Shown here: piece by piece, positions 1 through 8,335 of the stretch | Layout: the number at the start of each line of letters is the position of its first letter | Position numbering within the stretch: position 1 is the stretch's first letter | Source of the DNA: CBDBON01 sp965208395 | GTDB taxonomy: Bacteria; Chloroflexota; Dehalococcoidia; Lucifugimonadales; CBDBON01 | Assembly (NCBI GenBank): GCA_965208395.1 | Contig: CBDBON010000003.1 | Span: 682,001 to 746,000, forward strand | Length of the DNA stretch: 64,000 bases | Direction of reading: 5' to 3' | Made by a program: the position numbers and the translations under genes | Notes under the pieces: model-generated | The model's database searches: none | The model's input: the letters and a program-made list of their open reading frames with translations, nothing else | Told to the model about the DNA's origin: nothing

Positions 1-717
1 GCATCCACCCCCTATCCGCGCGAGAAAGGCGCGTTCGGCGGTGACCGCCAGCGTCGTGGGCGGATGGTCGGCGGCGGAGAGGAGCGCCATCACCTCGCCG
101 TCGTCGGAGCGGGCCTCGACGGCGAGGGCGCCCTGTCCCACGTCCGGCGTGCAGGCGGAGGGGGGAAGATATTCGGTAATCTCGTCCTCCATGCCTAGAC
201 GGAGCAGACCGGCGGCGGCGAGGACTACGCAGTCATAGTCCGGGCCCTTCGCCTTTGCGACGCGAGTCCCTACGTTCCCCCTGATGGGGACCACCCGAAC
301 GTCAGAGCGGAGCGCGGCGATCTGCGCCGTCCTGCGGGGGCTGCTGGTCCCGAGCCGACTGCCGCGGGGCATCCGCGCGAGCGTCTCACCAGACGGAGAG
401 ACGATGACGTCCCTGGCGTCCCGCCTCTCCCCGAATGTCGCCAGTGTGAGTCCCTCCGGGAGCCGGGAGGGGATGTCCTTGGCGCTGTGTACGGCGAAGT
501 CGATCTCTCCGTCGAGGAGAGCGGTCTCGATCTCCTTGGCGAAGGCTCCTCTGCCAAGGCTCAGAAGCGGGGCCTCCTTCCGGCGGTCACCCCCGGTCGT
601 AACGGGGACGACGAGGAAGCGCCGGCCGGGATGGGCGGGGCGCAGCCGGTCAAGTATCTCCTCAGTCTGAGCCAGGGAGAGAGGGCTGGCCCTGCAACCG
701 ACTCTCAGAGTGCGCAT
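1..717 (-). CDS. hemC: Hydroxymethylbilane synthase (porphobilinogen deaminase), partial
   Basis: Condenses four porphobilinogens into hydroxymethylbilane in the cytoplasm, the entry to uroporphyrinogen III, siroheme and heme. The N-terminus reads MRTLRVGCRASPLSLAQTE, the usual HemC start. The last codons in the window encode ERAFLARIGGGC, where the final Cys (residue 239) is the family cysteine that binds the dipyrromethane cofactor. The gene runs off the left edge; roughly the last 60-70 residues are missing. It is the third gene of a minus-strand tetrapyrrole cluster after the siroheme decarboxylase and precorrin-2 dehydrogenase genes. A palindromic repeat lies in the gap upstream of its start. 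Confidence 0.95.
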   Translation of the reverse strand, partial: MRTLRVGCRASPLSLAQTEEILDRLRPAHPGRRFLVVPVTTGGDRRKEAPLLSLGRGAFAKEIETALLDGEIDFAVHSAKDIPSRLPEGLTLATFGERRDARDVIVSPSGETLARMPRGSRLGTSSPRRTAQIAALRSDVRVVPIRGNVGTRVAKAKGPDYDCVVLAAAGLLRLGMEDEITEYLPPSACTPDVGQGALAVEARSDDGEVMALLSAADHPPTTLAVTAERAFLARIGGGC

Positions 718-730
718 CGCGATAACGCCC

Positions 731-775
731 GCTCCCATCTCGATCTTCCCCCGTCCGCGGGGGAAGAGGTAAGAA
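731..775. repeat. REP-like palindrome, family 1 (copy a)
   Basis: The palindrome has arms CTTCCCCCG (745-753) and CGGGGGAAG (758-766) around a 4-nt loop, preceded by CCCATCTCGAT. Related elements occur at 29989, 60961 and 63233, with a half copy at 2547. It sits between hemC and the precorrin-2 dehydrogenase gene. Confidence 0.7.
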
Positions 776-796
776 CCGCGAGGGGCTTCGTCCCGG

Positions 797-1447
797 TCAG
801 TCCTCCACGTGGGCGCCGACCAGAACGTCCATCAGCATCCGGCGTGCCTCGTCGTATCGACCGGCCTGCACCGTGTCGAGCAGCTGCTCGGTGATAGCCG
901 TCTGCCACTGGTCAGGCGACACTCGCATACCCTTGCCCATCACCTCCGATCGGACGTCCGAGAGGAGGGGAGCGAGATCAGCGTATTCGAGCAGTCGACT
1001 ATCGGTGAGCCGCTCGCGGAATAGGCGCGCTAGTGCCGGGCTGTGGCCGTTGGTGGAGGTCGCGACGGTCACGGGGCCCCGCTTTGCGATCGAGGGCGCG
1101 ATGAACGTACAGAGGTGCGTGACGTCCATGACGTTCAGCGGAAGATTCTGGGCGCCGGCCTCCTCGGCGGCGCGGCGGTTGACGTCGTGATCGCTGGTGT
1201 CGGCCACTATGGCCAGGACGGCGTCCTCGAGGTCGCCGGGCTCATAGCCTCTCTCGATCCACGTGATCCGGCCCGACGCAGCCAGGTCATGGAGACGGCC
1301 GGTCAACTCCGGGCTGATGACGACGACGTCTGCCTCGCAGTCGAGCAGCCGGTTGACTTTTTCCTCGCCGGGGGGGCCGCCGCCGATGACGACGCACCTG
1401 CGGCGTTGGACGTTCATGTATATGGGATAGTAGTTAGGCATGTGCAT
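797..1447 (-). CDS. Precorrin-2 dehydrogenase / sirohydrochlorin ferrochelatase (Met8/CysG N-terminal type)
   Basis: NAD-dependent oxidation of precorrin-2 to sirohydrochlorin, often with ferrochelation to siroheme. The 216-residue protein has a Rossmann start CVVIGGGPPGEEK (residues 18-30; the family usually has GGGxVAxxK) and a conserved NVMD segment whose Asp (about residue 108) matches the Met8 catalytic aspartate. The C-terminal half fits the dimerisation domain. No methyltransferase domain is fused, so uroporphyrinogen methylation must be encoded elsewhere. It begins 12 nt after the siroheme decarboxylase stop, consistent with one operon. The start could also be the Met at residue 3. 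Confidence 0.9.
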   Translation of the reverse strand: MHMPNYYPIYMNVQRRRCVVIGGGPPGEEKVNRLLDCEADVVVISPELTGRLHDLAASGRITWIERGYEPGDLEDAVLAIVADTSDHDVNRRAAEEAGAQNLPLNVMDVTHLCTFIAPSIAKRGPVTVATSTNGHSPALARLFRERLTDSRLLEYADLAPLLSDVRSEVMGKGMRVSPDQWQTAITEQLLDTVQAGRYDEARRMLMDVLVGAHVED

Positions 1448-1459
1448 TACTTTGGGGCG

Positions 1460-2524
1460 CTAGACGAAGTAGCGCACTCTGGTCTTCTTGTACTCCCTGG
1501 TGCTGTAGAGGAGCATGTAGTCGTCTATACCGGTCTCTCGTGAAATGCCTCGGGCGACCTCTTCGCACTTCTCCGAATTGGTCGCGTGGATCATCGTGAA
1601 GTGGGTGTACTGCCAGTCGGGGAAGGTGGGCCGCTCGTAGCAGTGGCTGACCCAGGGAGAGCCGGCCATCATGCTCCCTACCTCTACGGAGCGCTCGGAC
1701 GGGACCTTCCAGACCACCATGGCGTTGGACATGAATCCGGCTCGGCGGTGGTGCAGGACGGCGCTGAACCGACGCATGATGGCCCGCTCCTGGAACGAGG
1801 CGGCGAGGTCGAATAGCTCCCGCTCGGTGATGCCGAGGCGGGCCGCCATCGGCGCAAAGGGCCTCGGGACGAGCGGCAGGTCCTCCTGAAGCTCCCTGAT
1901 CGCGGCGATCTCGGCCTCTGTGACGGGCGCGGCCTCGGGGAGAGCCTCGCGTGAACGGCCGTTGTAGCCGTCGGGGCTGTAGTAGTCGGTCGCGGCGCCC
2001 TCCTCCCTGATCATGTCGAAGTTGACGCCGATCTTGAAGAAGCGGATGGTCGGCATGAGACGGCAGGCCTCGGCGCCGGTCTTCAGGGCCATCTCGTCGA
2101 CGGTCTTCTCCAGGCTCTCGTCCGGGGGGACGGCAAGCGTGAACCAGAGATTGAACTGCCCGTTTCGAGCGTAGTTGTGGCTCACGCCGGGATGCTCGTT
2201 GATGATGTGCGCACCGGCGTCGAGCCGGTCGGGCGCGAACCGCATCGCAACGAGGACGGTCTTGTAGCCGAGCTTCCGAGTATCGAATATGGCGCTGATC
2301 TGGCGCACCACATTCTTCCGCTTCATCCGGGCGACTCGATCGATCACCTCGTCGCGCCCAATACCTAGCTGTTCGCCGATAGAGTCGAAGGGCTCCTCCA
2401 CCAACGGGAAGGAGGACTGGAGGATATTGAGGAGCTTCCGGTCGATGGCGTCGAGGTTAGAAACGACAGGCCTCCGTTTCGGCTCGCCCGTGCAAGGGCG
2501 CCCAGCTTTGAGATAGGTTAGCAT
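1460..2524 (-). CDS. ahbAB: Siroheme decarboxylase, fused AhbA-AhbB (Lrp/AsnC fold)
   Basis: Decarboxylates siroheme to 12,18-didecarboxysiroheme, a step towards heme by the siroheme route or towards heme d1. Two tandem AsnC-like halves are visible. The first begins LDAIDRKLLNILQ with FDTRKLGYKT; the second has QEDLPLVPRPF, SHCYERPTFPDW, and the C-terminal STREYKKTRVRYF typical of AhbB/NirD-L proteins. AhbA and AhbB are usually separate chains, so this is a fusion. The ATG at 2524 overlaps the ATG of the divergent pcm at 2523; an in-frame ATG at 2536 is possible. AhbC and AhbD are not in the window, so whether heme, d1 heme or both is made cannot be told. Confidence 0.88.
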   Translation of the reverse strand: MLTYLKAGRPCTGEPKRRPVVSNLDAIDRKLLNILQSSFPLVEEPFDSIGEQLGIGRDEVIDRVARMKRKNVVRQISAIFDTRKLGYKTVLVAMRFAPDRLDAGAHIINEHPGVSHNYARNGQFNLWFTLAVPPDESLEKTVDEMALKTGAEACRLMPTIRFFKIGVNFDMIREEGAATDYYSPDGYNGRSREALPEAAPVTEAEIAAIRELQEDLPLVPRPFAPMAARLGITERELFDLAASFQERAIMRRFSAVLHHRRAGFMSNAMVVWKVPSERSVEVGSMMAGSPWVSHCYERPTFPDWQYTHFTMIHATNSEKCEEVARGISRETGIDDYMLLYSTREYKKTRVRYFV

Positions 2525-3224
2525 GGGCGGTAACACAGGTCAAAATCGCCCCCATCTCGATCTTCCCGTGTGGTACAAATCTGAGGACAGACGGCTTCGA
2601 GACGCGAGACGGCGTCTCCTGGACCGGCTCCGCAAGGAGATTGGAGACGGTAGAGTCATCGACGCCATGAGCCGAGTGCCGAGAGAGAGATTCGTCCCCG
2701 CGTCAATGGCCGCTTCGGCCTACGACGACGTGCCGCTGCCCATCGGAGAGGGGCAGACGATCTCCCAGCCCTTCATCGTGGCGGTGATGGTCGCCGAGCT
2801 GGAGGTGGGACGGACGGACAGAGTGCTGGAGATCGGCACCGGCAGCGGATACCAGGCGGCGGTCCTGTCCGAGATCGCGGCCAGCGTAATCAGCGTCGAG
2901 CGCATCCCGTCCCTGGCCGGGGAGGCGAGAGAGAGGCTCGCCGGGCTGGGCTATCGGAACGCGGCCGTCCGCGAGGCGTCGGCAGAGCTCGGGTGGCCTC
3001 GGGACGGGCCGTATGACGCCATCGTTGTAGCGGCCGCCGCGCCGCGGCTTCCAATAGAGCTGATAGCCCAGTTGACTCCCCGCGGCAGGCTGGTGGTCCC
3101 TGTGGGCTCCAGGGATGCGCAGGAGCTGATGAAGGTCACCCGCTCCGGCGACGGCTTCTCGGTGCGTACGATGACGCCCTGCCGGTTCGTGCCGCTCGTC
3201 GGAGAGGGCGCCTGGCCGGACTAG
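2523..3224 (+). CDS. pcm: Protein-L-isoaspartate O-methyltransferase
   Basis: SAM-dependent methylation of isoaspartyl residues for repair of aged proteins in the cytosol. The 233-residue frame has the family sequence PLPIGEGQTISQPFIVA followed by the SAM-binding motif VLEIGTGSGYQAAVL and a C-terminal LTPRGRLVVPVG segment. The annotated ATG lies in a CATG shared with the divergent ahbAB start. The first 16 codons include a half copy of an intergenic repeat (2547-2570), so the true start may be the in-frame GTG at 2568, which would give 218 residues. Confidence 0.92.
   Translation: MGGNTGQNRPHLDLPVWYKSEDRRLRDARRRLLDRLRKEIGDGRVIDAMSRVPRERFVPASMAASAYDDVPLPIGEGQTISQPFIVAVMVAELEVGRTDRVLEIGTGSGYQAAVLSEIAASVISVERIPSLAGEARERLAGLGYRNAAVREASAELGWPRDGPYDAIVVAAAAPRLPIELIAQLTPRGRLVVPVGSRDAQELMKVTRSGDGFSVRTMTPCRFVPLVGEGAWPD
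2547..2570. repeat. Half copy of REP-like family 1 (copy e), inside pcm 5' end
   Basis: CCCATCTCGATCTTCCC is identical to the left arm of the repeat at 731-750. It lacks the right arm. It falls inside the annotated first codons of pcm. Confidence 0.55.
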
Positions 3225-3315
3225 CGTCCCAACGCCGAGTTGGTCGTATCAGGCAGACAGGCATGTTCGTAGCTGCCCCCAGCTGTCCTCAGTGCTCCGC
3301 GTCCTTCTTCCACGC

Positions 3316-3345
3316 TTGTCAAGGGTCTCGGCGCTCTCCTATACT
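3316..3345 (+). promoter_or_regulatory. Sigma70-type promoter of gatB
   Basis: TTGTCA at 3316-3321 and TATACT at 3340-3345 are separated by 18 nt. The predicted start of transcription is about 12 nt before the gatB ATG, so the 5' UTR is very short. Confidence 0.6.
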
Positions 3346-3364
3346 TGGCCCTTGGTGGATTGCC

Positions 3365-4837
3365 ATGGAATACGAGGTAGTCATAGGGCTGGAAGTCCAC
3401 GCGCAGCTGCTGACCAAGACGAAGATGTTCTGCGGCTGCAGCGCGGGCTACCAGGACGCCTCTCCCAACTCCTTCGTCTGTCCCGTCTGCCTGGGTATGC
3501 CCGGGGTCCTGCCGGTGACCAACGAGCAGGCGGTCGAGCTGGTGGTCCGTACCGGACTCGCGCTCAACTGCACGATAGCACGGCAGACGAAGTTCGACCG
3601 CAAGAACTACCCGTACCCTGACCTGATGAAGGGATACCAGATATCGCAGTACGACCGTCCCATCGCGTCCGGCGGCAGCCTGGCGGTGGAGACGGACGGG
3701 CGGAAGAGCAGCGTGAGAATCACGCGCGTCCATCTCGAAGAGGATGTCGCCAAGCTTCTGCACCGCACGGAGCCGTTTGGCGAGAGGTACAGCCTTCTGG
3801 ACATAAACAGGGCAGGCGTGCCTCTGATGGAGGTGGTGAGCGAACCCGACATCCGCAGCCCGGAGGAGGCGCGGAGCTATCTGACGAAGCTGCGATCCAT
3901 CCTACGCTACATACGGGTGAGCACTGCCAACATGGAAGAGGGGAGCTTCCGCTGCGACGCGAACATCAGCATCCGGCCGCAGGGAAGCTGCGACCTGGGG
4001 CCCAAGGTCGAAGTGAAGAATATGAACAGCTTCCGCTCGGTGTACGGGGCGCTTCAGTACGAGGCGAAGCGGCAGACGGAACGGGTGGCCAGGGGCGACC
4101 GGATTGTCCAGGAGACTCGCGGTTGGGTGGAGGAGAGAGGCGTCACCGTCTCCCAGCGAACCAAGGAGTATGCTTCCGACTACCGTTACTTCCCGGAGCC
4201 CGACCTCCCTCCTGTCGTCATAGATCCGTCGCTGGTGGAGGACATAGGGCGGGGGATGCCGGAGCTGCCGGACGAGCGGATCGCGCGGTTCATCTCGGAG
4301 TACGGCCTTTCGGAGTACGATGCCGGTCTACTCAGCTCATCGCGGGCCACGGCCGACCTCTTCGAGGCCGCGTTGAGCCGACGCGGGCCGGACGGAGGAG
4401 TCACCCCCAGGTTCGCCAAGTCGGTCGCCAACTGGATCCTGGGCGAGCTTTCTCACCTGCTGAGCACTACGCGGACTGACATCGCCGACACGAAGATCAG
4501 GCCGGAACATCTGGCCGAGCTCGCGGGACTGGTCGAAGACGGCACCCTGAGCTCCTCGATGGCCAAGAGCGTCTTCGAGGAGATGTTCGAGACGGGCGCC
4601 GGGCCGGCTGAGATAGCGGAGAGATCGGGCCTCGTGCAGATCGGCGACGCCGACGTGATAATGTCGGCCATCGAGGAGGCCATCGATACGAACCCGAAAC
4701 CTGTGGCTGACTATCTGGACGGCAAGACGGGGGCGCTGCGGTACCTGATGGGCCAGGTGATGAGAATCACGAAGGGAAAGGCGAATCCCCAGATCGTGTC
4801 TCGGCTTCTGGAGGAGAAGCTGGGGACGATGGGGTAG
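3365..4837 (+). CDS. gatB: Aspartyl/glutamyl-tRNA(Asn/Gln) amidotransferase subunit B
   Basis: Subunit of GatCAB, which transamidates Glu-tRNA(Gln) or Asp-tRNA(Asn) after kinase activation by GatB. The protein (490 residues from this ATG) begins EYEVVIGLEVHAQLLTKTKMFC. It carries the family zinc-site CxC and CPVC elements, DxNRAGVPLMEVVSEPD, and the C-terminal GatB/Yqey tail ending in NPQIVSRLLEEKLG. An in-frame ATG 102 nt upstream exists, but the family start and the promoter at 3316-3345 favour 3365. GatA and GatC are not adjacent. yvcK follows 4 nt after the stop. Confidence 0.97.
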   Translation: MEYEVVIGLEVHAQLLTKTKMFCGCSAGYQDASPNSFVCPVCLGMPGVLPVTNEQAVELVVRTGLALNCTIARQTKFDRKNYPYPDLMKGYQISQYDRPIASGGSLAVETDGRKSSVRITRVHLEEDVAKLLHRTEPFGERYSLLDINRAGVPLMEVVSEPDIRSPEEARSYLTKLRSILRYIRVSTANMEEGSFRCDANISIRPQGSCDLGPKVEVKNMNSFRSVYGALQYEAKRQTERVARGDRIVQETRGWVEERGVTVSQRTKEYASDYRYFPEPDLPPVVIDPSLVEDIGRGMPELPDERIARFISEYGLSEYDAGLLSSSRATADLFEAALSRRGPDGGVTPRFAKSVANWILGELSHLLSTTRTDIADTKIRPEHLAELAGLVEDGTLSSSMAKSVFEEMFETGAGPAEIAERSGLVQIGDADVIMSAIEEAIDTNPKPVADYLDGKTGALRYLMGQVMRITKGKANPQIVSRLLEEKLGTMG

Positions 4838-4841
4838 CTGC

Positions 4842-6170
4842 ATGAGAAACGGGCGCGCAGGCTCAGGAATCGACGACGAGGGGGGAGTTGCGTCCCGGAG
4901 TCGTGGACTGCTCAAGCTGCTTCACCCCGGTATGGGAGTCAAGCGCTGGCTCATGCTGGGCGCCGCCGGCATCGGGGTCGGCTCCATCGGAGTCGCCTTC
5001 CTGCTCAGGAGGCTCCTGGCGCTGGGCTTCCCGGACTTCCTGCCGTCGTACCTGGAGGGCGTACTGCTTCTGGCAGTCGGCGTAGGCGCCGTCCTCTTCT
5101 CCCTGTACCGGCTGTACCGCTCGGTAGGTCCGCTGATCCTGGCCTCGGACTCGATCGACAGGATTGCGAACACAATATACCTGCGCCGGTCGCGTGAAAG
5201 CGGTCCTCGGATAGTGGCGATCGGCGGAGGGACCGGGCTCTCCGTGCTGCTGAGGGGCCTGAAGAGCCACACGGACAACCTGACGGCGATAGTCACCGTG
5301 GCGGACGACGGCGGAAGCTCCGGGCGTCTTCGCACCGAGATGGGGGTGCTCCCGCCCGGCGACTTCCGGAACTGCCTGGTGGCCATGTCGGAGTCGGAGC
5401 CGCTGCTTACGGAATTGTTCCAATACAGGTTCGACAGAGGGAACGGGCTGAAGGGCCACAGCTTCGGCAACCTGTTCATCGTCGCGATGACCGGCGTCAC
5501 CGACAGCTTCCAGCAGGCGCTGGCGGAGTCGGGACGGGTACTGGCCGTGCGGGGGCGAATCCTTCCTTCCACGCTGGAGAGTGTGCACCTGCGGGCCAGG
5601 ATGCGGGACGGGCGCTTCCTGCGGGGAGAGTCCAGGGTGGCCGGCCACGGCGGGCCCGTAGAGGCGGTGTCGATTGAGCCGGAGAGTCCCGAGGCCTACC
5701 CGCCGGCGGTGGAGGCGATCCGGGAGGCGGACATCGTGATCCTGGGCCCCGGAAGCATCTACACGAGCATCGTGCCCAACCTGCTCGTTCCGGGCATCAA
5801 GAGGGCCGTGCGCGAGACGGCCGCGGCGACGGTGTACGTCTGCAACGTGGCCACCGAAGCGGGTGAGACAGACGGATATTCGGTGGAAGACCATGTGAGA
5901 GCGCTCCAGTCCCACGCATCCGAGGAGATCGCGGACTACGTGATCGCAAACGGGCGGATACGATCTCTCGGACCGCAGTTCTTAGGAGAGCCGGTCCGCA
6001 GCGATGGAACCCCCGTCGCGCATGCTATACTTAGGCTGGCCGATCTGGCCGATGATGGACACACGGTAAGACATGACGCCGGCCGCCTGGCCGATGCGGT
6101 GATGGCAGTCTACTCGCTAGGCGGCAAGCCCGGCACGGGGTTGGAGACCCCGGCTCAGCACATGTGGTAG
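4842..6170 (+). CDS. yvcK: YvcK/CofD-like family protein (gluconeogenesis factor type)
   Basis: YvcK family proteins bind UDP-GlcNAc and influence carbon flux into cell-wall precursors and cell shape. The 442-residue protein has an N-terminal extension with two hydrophobic membrane segments (about residues 35-60 and 70-95), then the CofD-like fold. Visible motifs are IVAIGGGTGLSVLLRGLK, VTVADDGGSSGRLR and PPGDFRNCLVA, then KGHSFGNLFI. The membrane-anchored form is common in Gram-positives and Chloroflexota. RapZ and WhiA, frequent neighbours in Firmicutes, are absent. It is cotranscribed with gatB (4-nt gap) and secG (12-nt gap). Confidence 0.9.
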   Translation: MRNGRAGSGIDDEGGVASRSRGLLKLLHPGMGVKRWLMLGAAGIGVGSIGVAFLLRRLLALGFPDFLPSYLEGVLLLAVGVGAVLFSLYRLYRSVGPLILASDSIDRIANTIYLRRSRESGPRIVAIGGGTGLSVLLRGLKSHTDNLTAIVTVADDGGSSGRLRTEMGVLPPGDFRNCLVAMSESEPLLTELFQYRFDRGNGLKGHSFGNLFIVAMTGVTDSFQQALAESGRVLAVRGRILPSTLESVHLRARMRDGRFLRGESRVAGHGGPVEAVSIEPESPEAYPPAVEAIREADIVILGPGSIYTSIVPNLLVPGIKRAVRETAAATVYVCNVATEAGETDGYSVEDHVRALQSHASEEIADYVIANGRIRSLGPQFLGEPVRSDGTPVAHAILRLADLADDGHTVRHDAGRLADAVMAVYSLGGKPGTGLETPAQHMW

Positions 6171-6182
6171 AGGTCCGGCAGG

Positions 6183-6392
6183 GTGATTCTGAACATCATA
6201 CAGATCGTCATCTCGGTGATCTTGGTGCTGGTGATCCTGGCGCAGGTACGGGGCCAGGGCACCGGGCTGTTCGGCTCGGCCGAGGGGTCGTTCAGAACGC
6301 GCCGGGGCATTGAGAAGACGCTGTTTCAGTTTACGATCGTGCTCGCGGTGGCGTTCATCGTGGTGTCGATACTGATCGCAAGGGGCTTCTAG
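6183..6392 (+). CDS. secG: Preprotein translocase subunit SecG
   Basis: Small membrane subunit that assists SecYE-SecA export. At 69 residues it has the two-helix SecG pattern: a first helix IIQIVISVILVLVILAQ, the polar loop with RGQGTGLFGS, and a second helix ending VSILIARGF. The start is GTG at 6183. It is the last gene of the gatB-yvcK-secG run and converges on cysS. Confidence 0.88.
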   Translation: MILNIIQIVISVILVLVILAQVRGQGTGLFGSAEGSFRTRRGIEKTLFQFTIVLAVAFIVVSILIARGF

Positions 6393-6489
6393 GGCCGGAG
6401 CCGGGCGCCCCATTTCAATCCCCCACTCCCGAGCAGAGTACCGGCAACTAGCTCGAGGTCGACGGGCGTGGTGCGGGCCAAACGTTGCT

Positions 6490-7854
6490 CTAGCGGCCTT
6501 CAGCCCTCCAGACTGTGCCGTCCGGCCTATCCTCTAAGGCGATTCCCCTCTCTTCGAGTCTGCGGCGAATCCTGTCGGCCATCTCGTACTGGCGCACGGC
6601 GCGCAGCTCGGAGCGTACCTCGACCAGGATGTCGACGAAGGGGACGACGCTGTCCGCGGCTCGAAGTCCGCTCGCGGTGAGGCCGAGCCCGAGGACGCCG
6701 GCCAGCTCCCTGAGAGTGTCCTGGGCCTGCCCAACGCTGCGGCCCGCCTCCCGGTCGCGGTTGATGTCCCGCGCGAGGTCGAAGAGAGCGGCCAGCGCCC
6801 GGGGCGTGTTGATGTCGTCGTCCATCGCTTCGACGAACCGGTCCCGGTATCCATCCGGGGCCAGCCCGGGACCGGAGCCGTCTCCCGGCCGCAGGGCGTT
6901 GCGGAGCCGCTCCACAGCGCGGTCCTGAGCCTGCACGTTCTCGTCGCGGTACTCCACCGGGCTCCGGTAGTGGGACCTCAGGAAGAAGAGGCGGAGCGCG
7001 TCGGGTGAGAAGCGTTCGAGGGCGTCCCCGACGGGGACGATGTTGCCGAGAGACTTGCTCATCTTGTCGGCTCCGAACCTGACGGAGCCGTTGTGCACCC
7101 AGAATCGGGCGAAGGGCTGCTTATCGCTGAAGGCCTCGGATTGGGCGAGCTCGTTCTCATGGTGAGGGAATACGAGGTCTCGCCCGCCGCCGTGTATGTC
7201 GATCGTCTCTCCGAGGTAGCCGATCGACATCGCGCTGCACTCGATGTGCCAGCCGGGTCTTCCCTGGCCCCACGGGCTCTCCCAGGAAGGCTCGCCGGGC
7301 TTTTGGCTCTTCCACAGTGCGAAGTCCGCCGGGTGCTCCTTGCTCTCGTCCACGTCGACGCGAGCTCCGGCAATCAGGCTGTCGAGGCTGCGGTTGCTGA
7401 GCTTGCCATAGCCCCCATAAGCTCGGACGCGAAAGTAGACGTCGCCGTTGACGGCGTAGGCGAAGCCCTTGCCGATCAGCGTCTCGATCATCTCCAGTAT
7501 CTTCGGTATCTCCTGAGTAGCCCTGGGGTACACGTGTGCCCGGAGGACATTGAGAGCGTCCATCTCATCGAAATACAGGCGGGTGTTCTCGGCGGCGAGC
7601 GCCTCCGTGGAGACACCCATACGGTTGGCGGCGGCGATCATCTTGTCGTCGATATCGGTGAAGTTCTGGATGTGTTCGACGGTGTAGCCTCTGAACTCCA
7701 GGTAGCGGCGGATGACGTCGAAGACGACAGCCTGCATGGCGTGACCGACGTGGGAGGGGGCGTAGGGCGTCAGGCCGCACACGTACATGCGGACCTTGCC
7801 GTCGGGGACGGAGAACTTTTCTGTCCTGCCCGAGAGGGTGCTGTACAGCTTCAT
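6490..7854 (-). CDS. cysS: Cysteinyl-tRNA synthetase
   Basis: Class I synthetase charging tRNA(Cys). The 454-residue protein has the zinc-ligand and HIGH-equivalent region CGLTPYAPSHVGHA (from about residue 26), WHIECSAMS with the second zinc Cys and the HHENELAQSEA zinc residues, and the KMSKS loop DKMSKSLGN. The DALR-like C-terminal domain ends normally. Its ATG overlaps the ispF stop by 4 nt, so ispD-ispF-cysS form one minus-strand unit, an arrangement found in other bacteria. Confidence 0.97.
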   Translation of the reverse strand: MKLYSTLSGRTEKFSVPDGKVRMYVCGLTPYAPSHVGHAMQAVVFDVIRRYLEFRGYTVEHIQNFTDIDDKMIAAANRMGVSTEALAAENTRLYFDEMDALNVLRAHVYPRATQEIPKILEMIETLIGKGFAYAVNGDVYFRVRAYGGYGKLSNRSLDSLIAGARVDVDESKEHPADFALWKSQKPGEPSWESPWGQGRPGWHIECSAMSIGYLGETIDIHGGGRDLVFPHHENELAQSEAFSDKQPFARFWVHNGSVRFGADKMSKSLGNIVPVGDALERFSPDALRLFFLRSHYRSPVEYRDENVQAQDRAVERLRNALRPGDGSGPGLAPDGYRDRFVEAMDDDINTPRALAALFDLARDINRDREAGRSVGQAQDTLRELAGVLGLGLTASGLRAADSVVPFVDILVEVRSELRAVRQYEMADRIRRRLEERGIALEDRPDGTVWRAEGR

Positions 7855-8333
7855 GGCAACGGTTCGACGGTCGCTACGGCCAGGCCGCCAATGCCTTCGC
7901 CCCGGCCCACGAAGCCCAGGCTATCGGTTGTAGTCGCCTTAAGGTTCACGGCAGAAAGATCGAGTTCGAGAGCTGCAGCGAGCGCCTGTCTCATGGGGCC
8001 GACATACGGCCTCAGCACGGGGCGCTGAGCCAGTATTGTAGCATCGACATATCGGGGCCGCCATCCGTGCCTTGACAGCTTCTCCAGCGTGAGTTCCAGG
8101 AGGGTAATGCTGGAGATTCCCTCGTACCGGGAGTCGTCGGAAGGGAAGTGGGCGCCTATGTCGCCCAGACCCGCTCCACCGAGCAGGGCGTCGATCACGG
8201 CGTGGACAAGGACGTCTCCGTCGCTATGGCCGGCTACGCCCTTTTCGAACGGGACCGTCACGCCGCCGAGCACGAGAGGGCGCCCGCTGACGAGCGGATG
8301 AACGTCCACGCCGATCCCCGACCTCGCACCCAC
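7851..8333 (-). CDS. ispF: 2-C-methyl-D-erythritol 2,4-cyclodiphosphate synthase
   Basis: MEP-pathway enzyme that cyclises CDP-ME 2-phosphate with release of CMP. At 160 residues it is full length. It shows the DxH metal site in GIGVDVHPLV, the GHSDGDVLVHA motif, the IGAHFPSDD segment and the C-terminal KATTTDSLGFVGRGEGI. It overlaps cysS by 4 nt and lies 2 nt after ispD, so the two MEP genes are translationally coupled. Confidence 0.97.
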   Translation of the reverse strand: MGARSGIGVDVHPLVSGRPLVLGGVTVPFEKGVAGHSDGDVLVHAVIDALLGGAGLGDIGAHFPSDDSRYEGISSITLLELTLEKLSRHGWRPRYVDATILAQRPVLRPYVGPMRQALAAALELDLSAVNLKATTTDSLGFVGRGEGIGGLAVATVEPLP

Positions 8334-8335
8334 GG

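Noticed and set aside
4863..5915. 350-codon open frame on the minus strand
   Set aside because: It is antisense to yvcK; His/Arg/Gln-rich translation with no domain.
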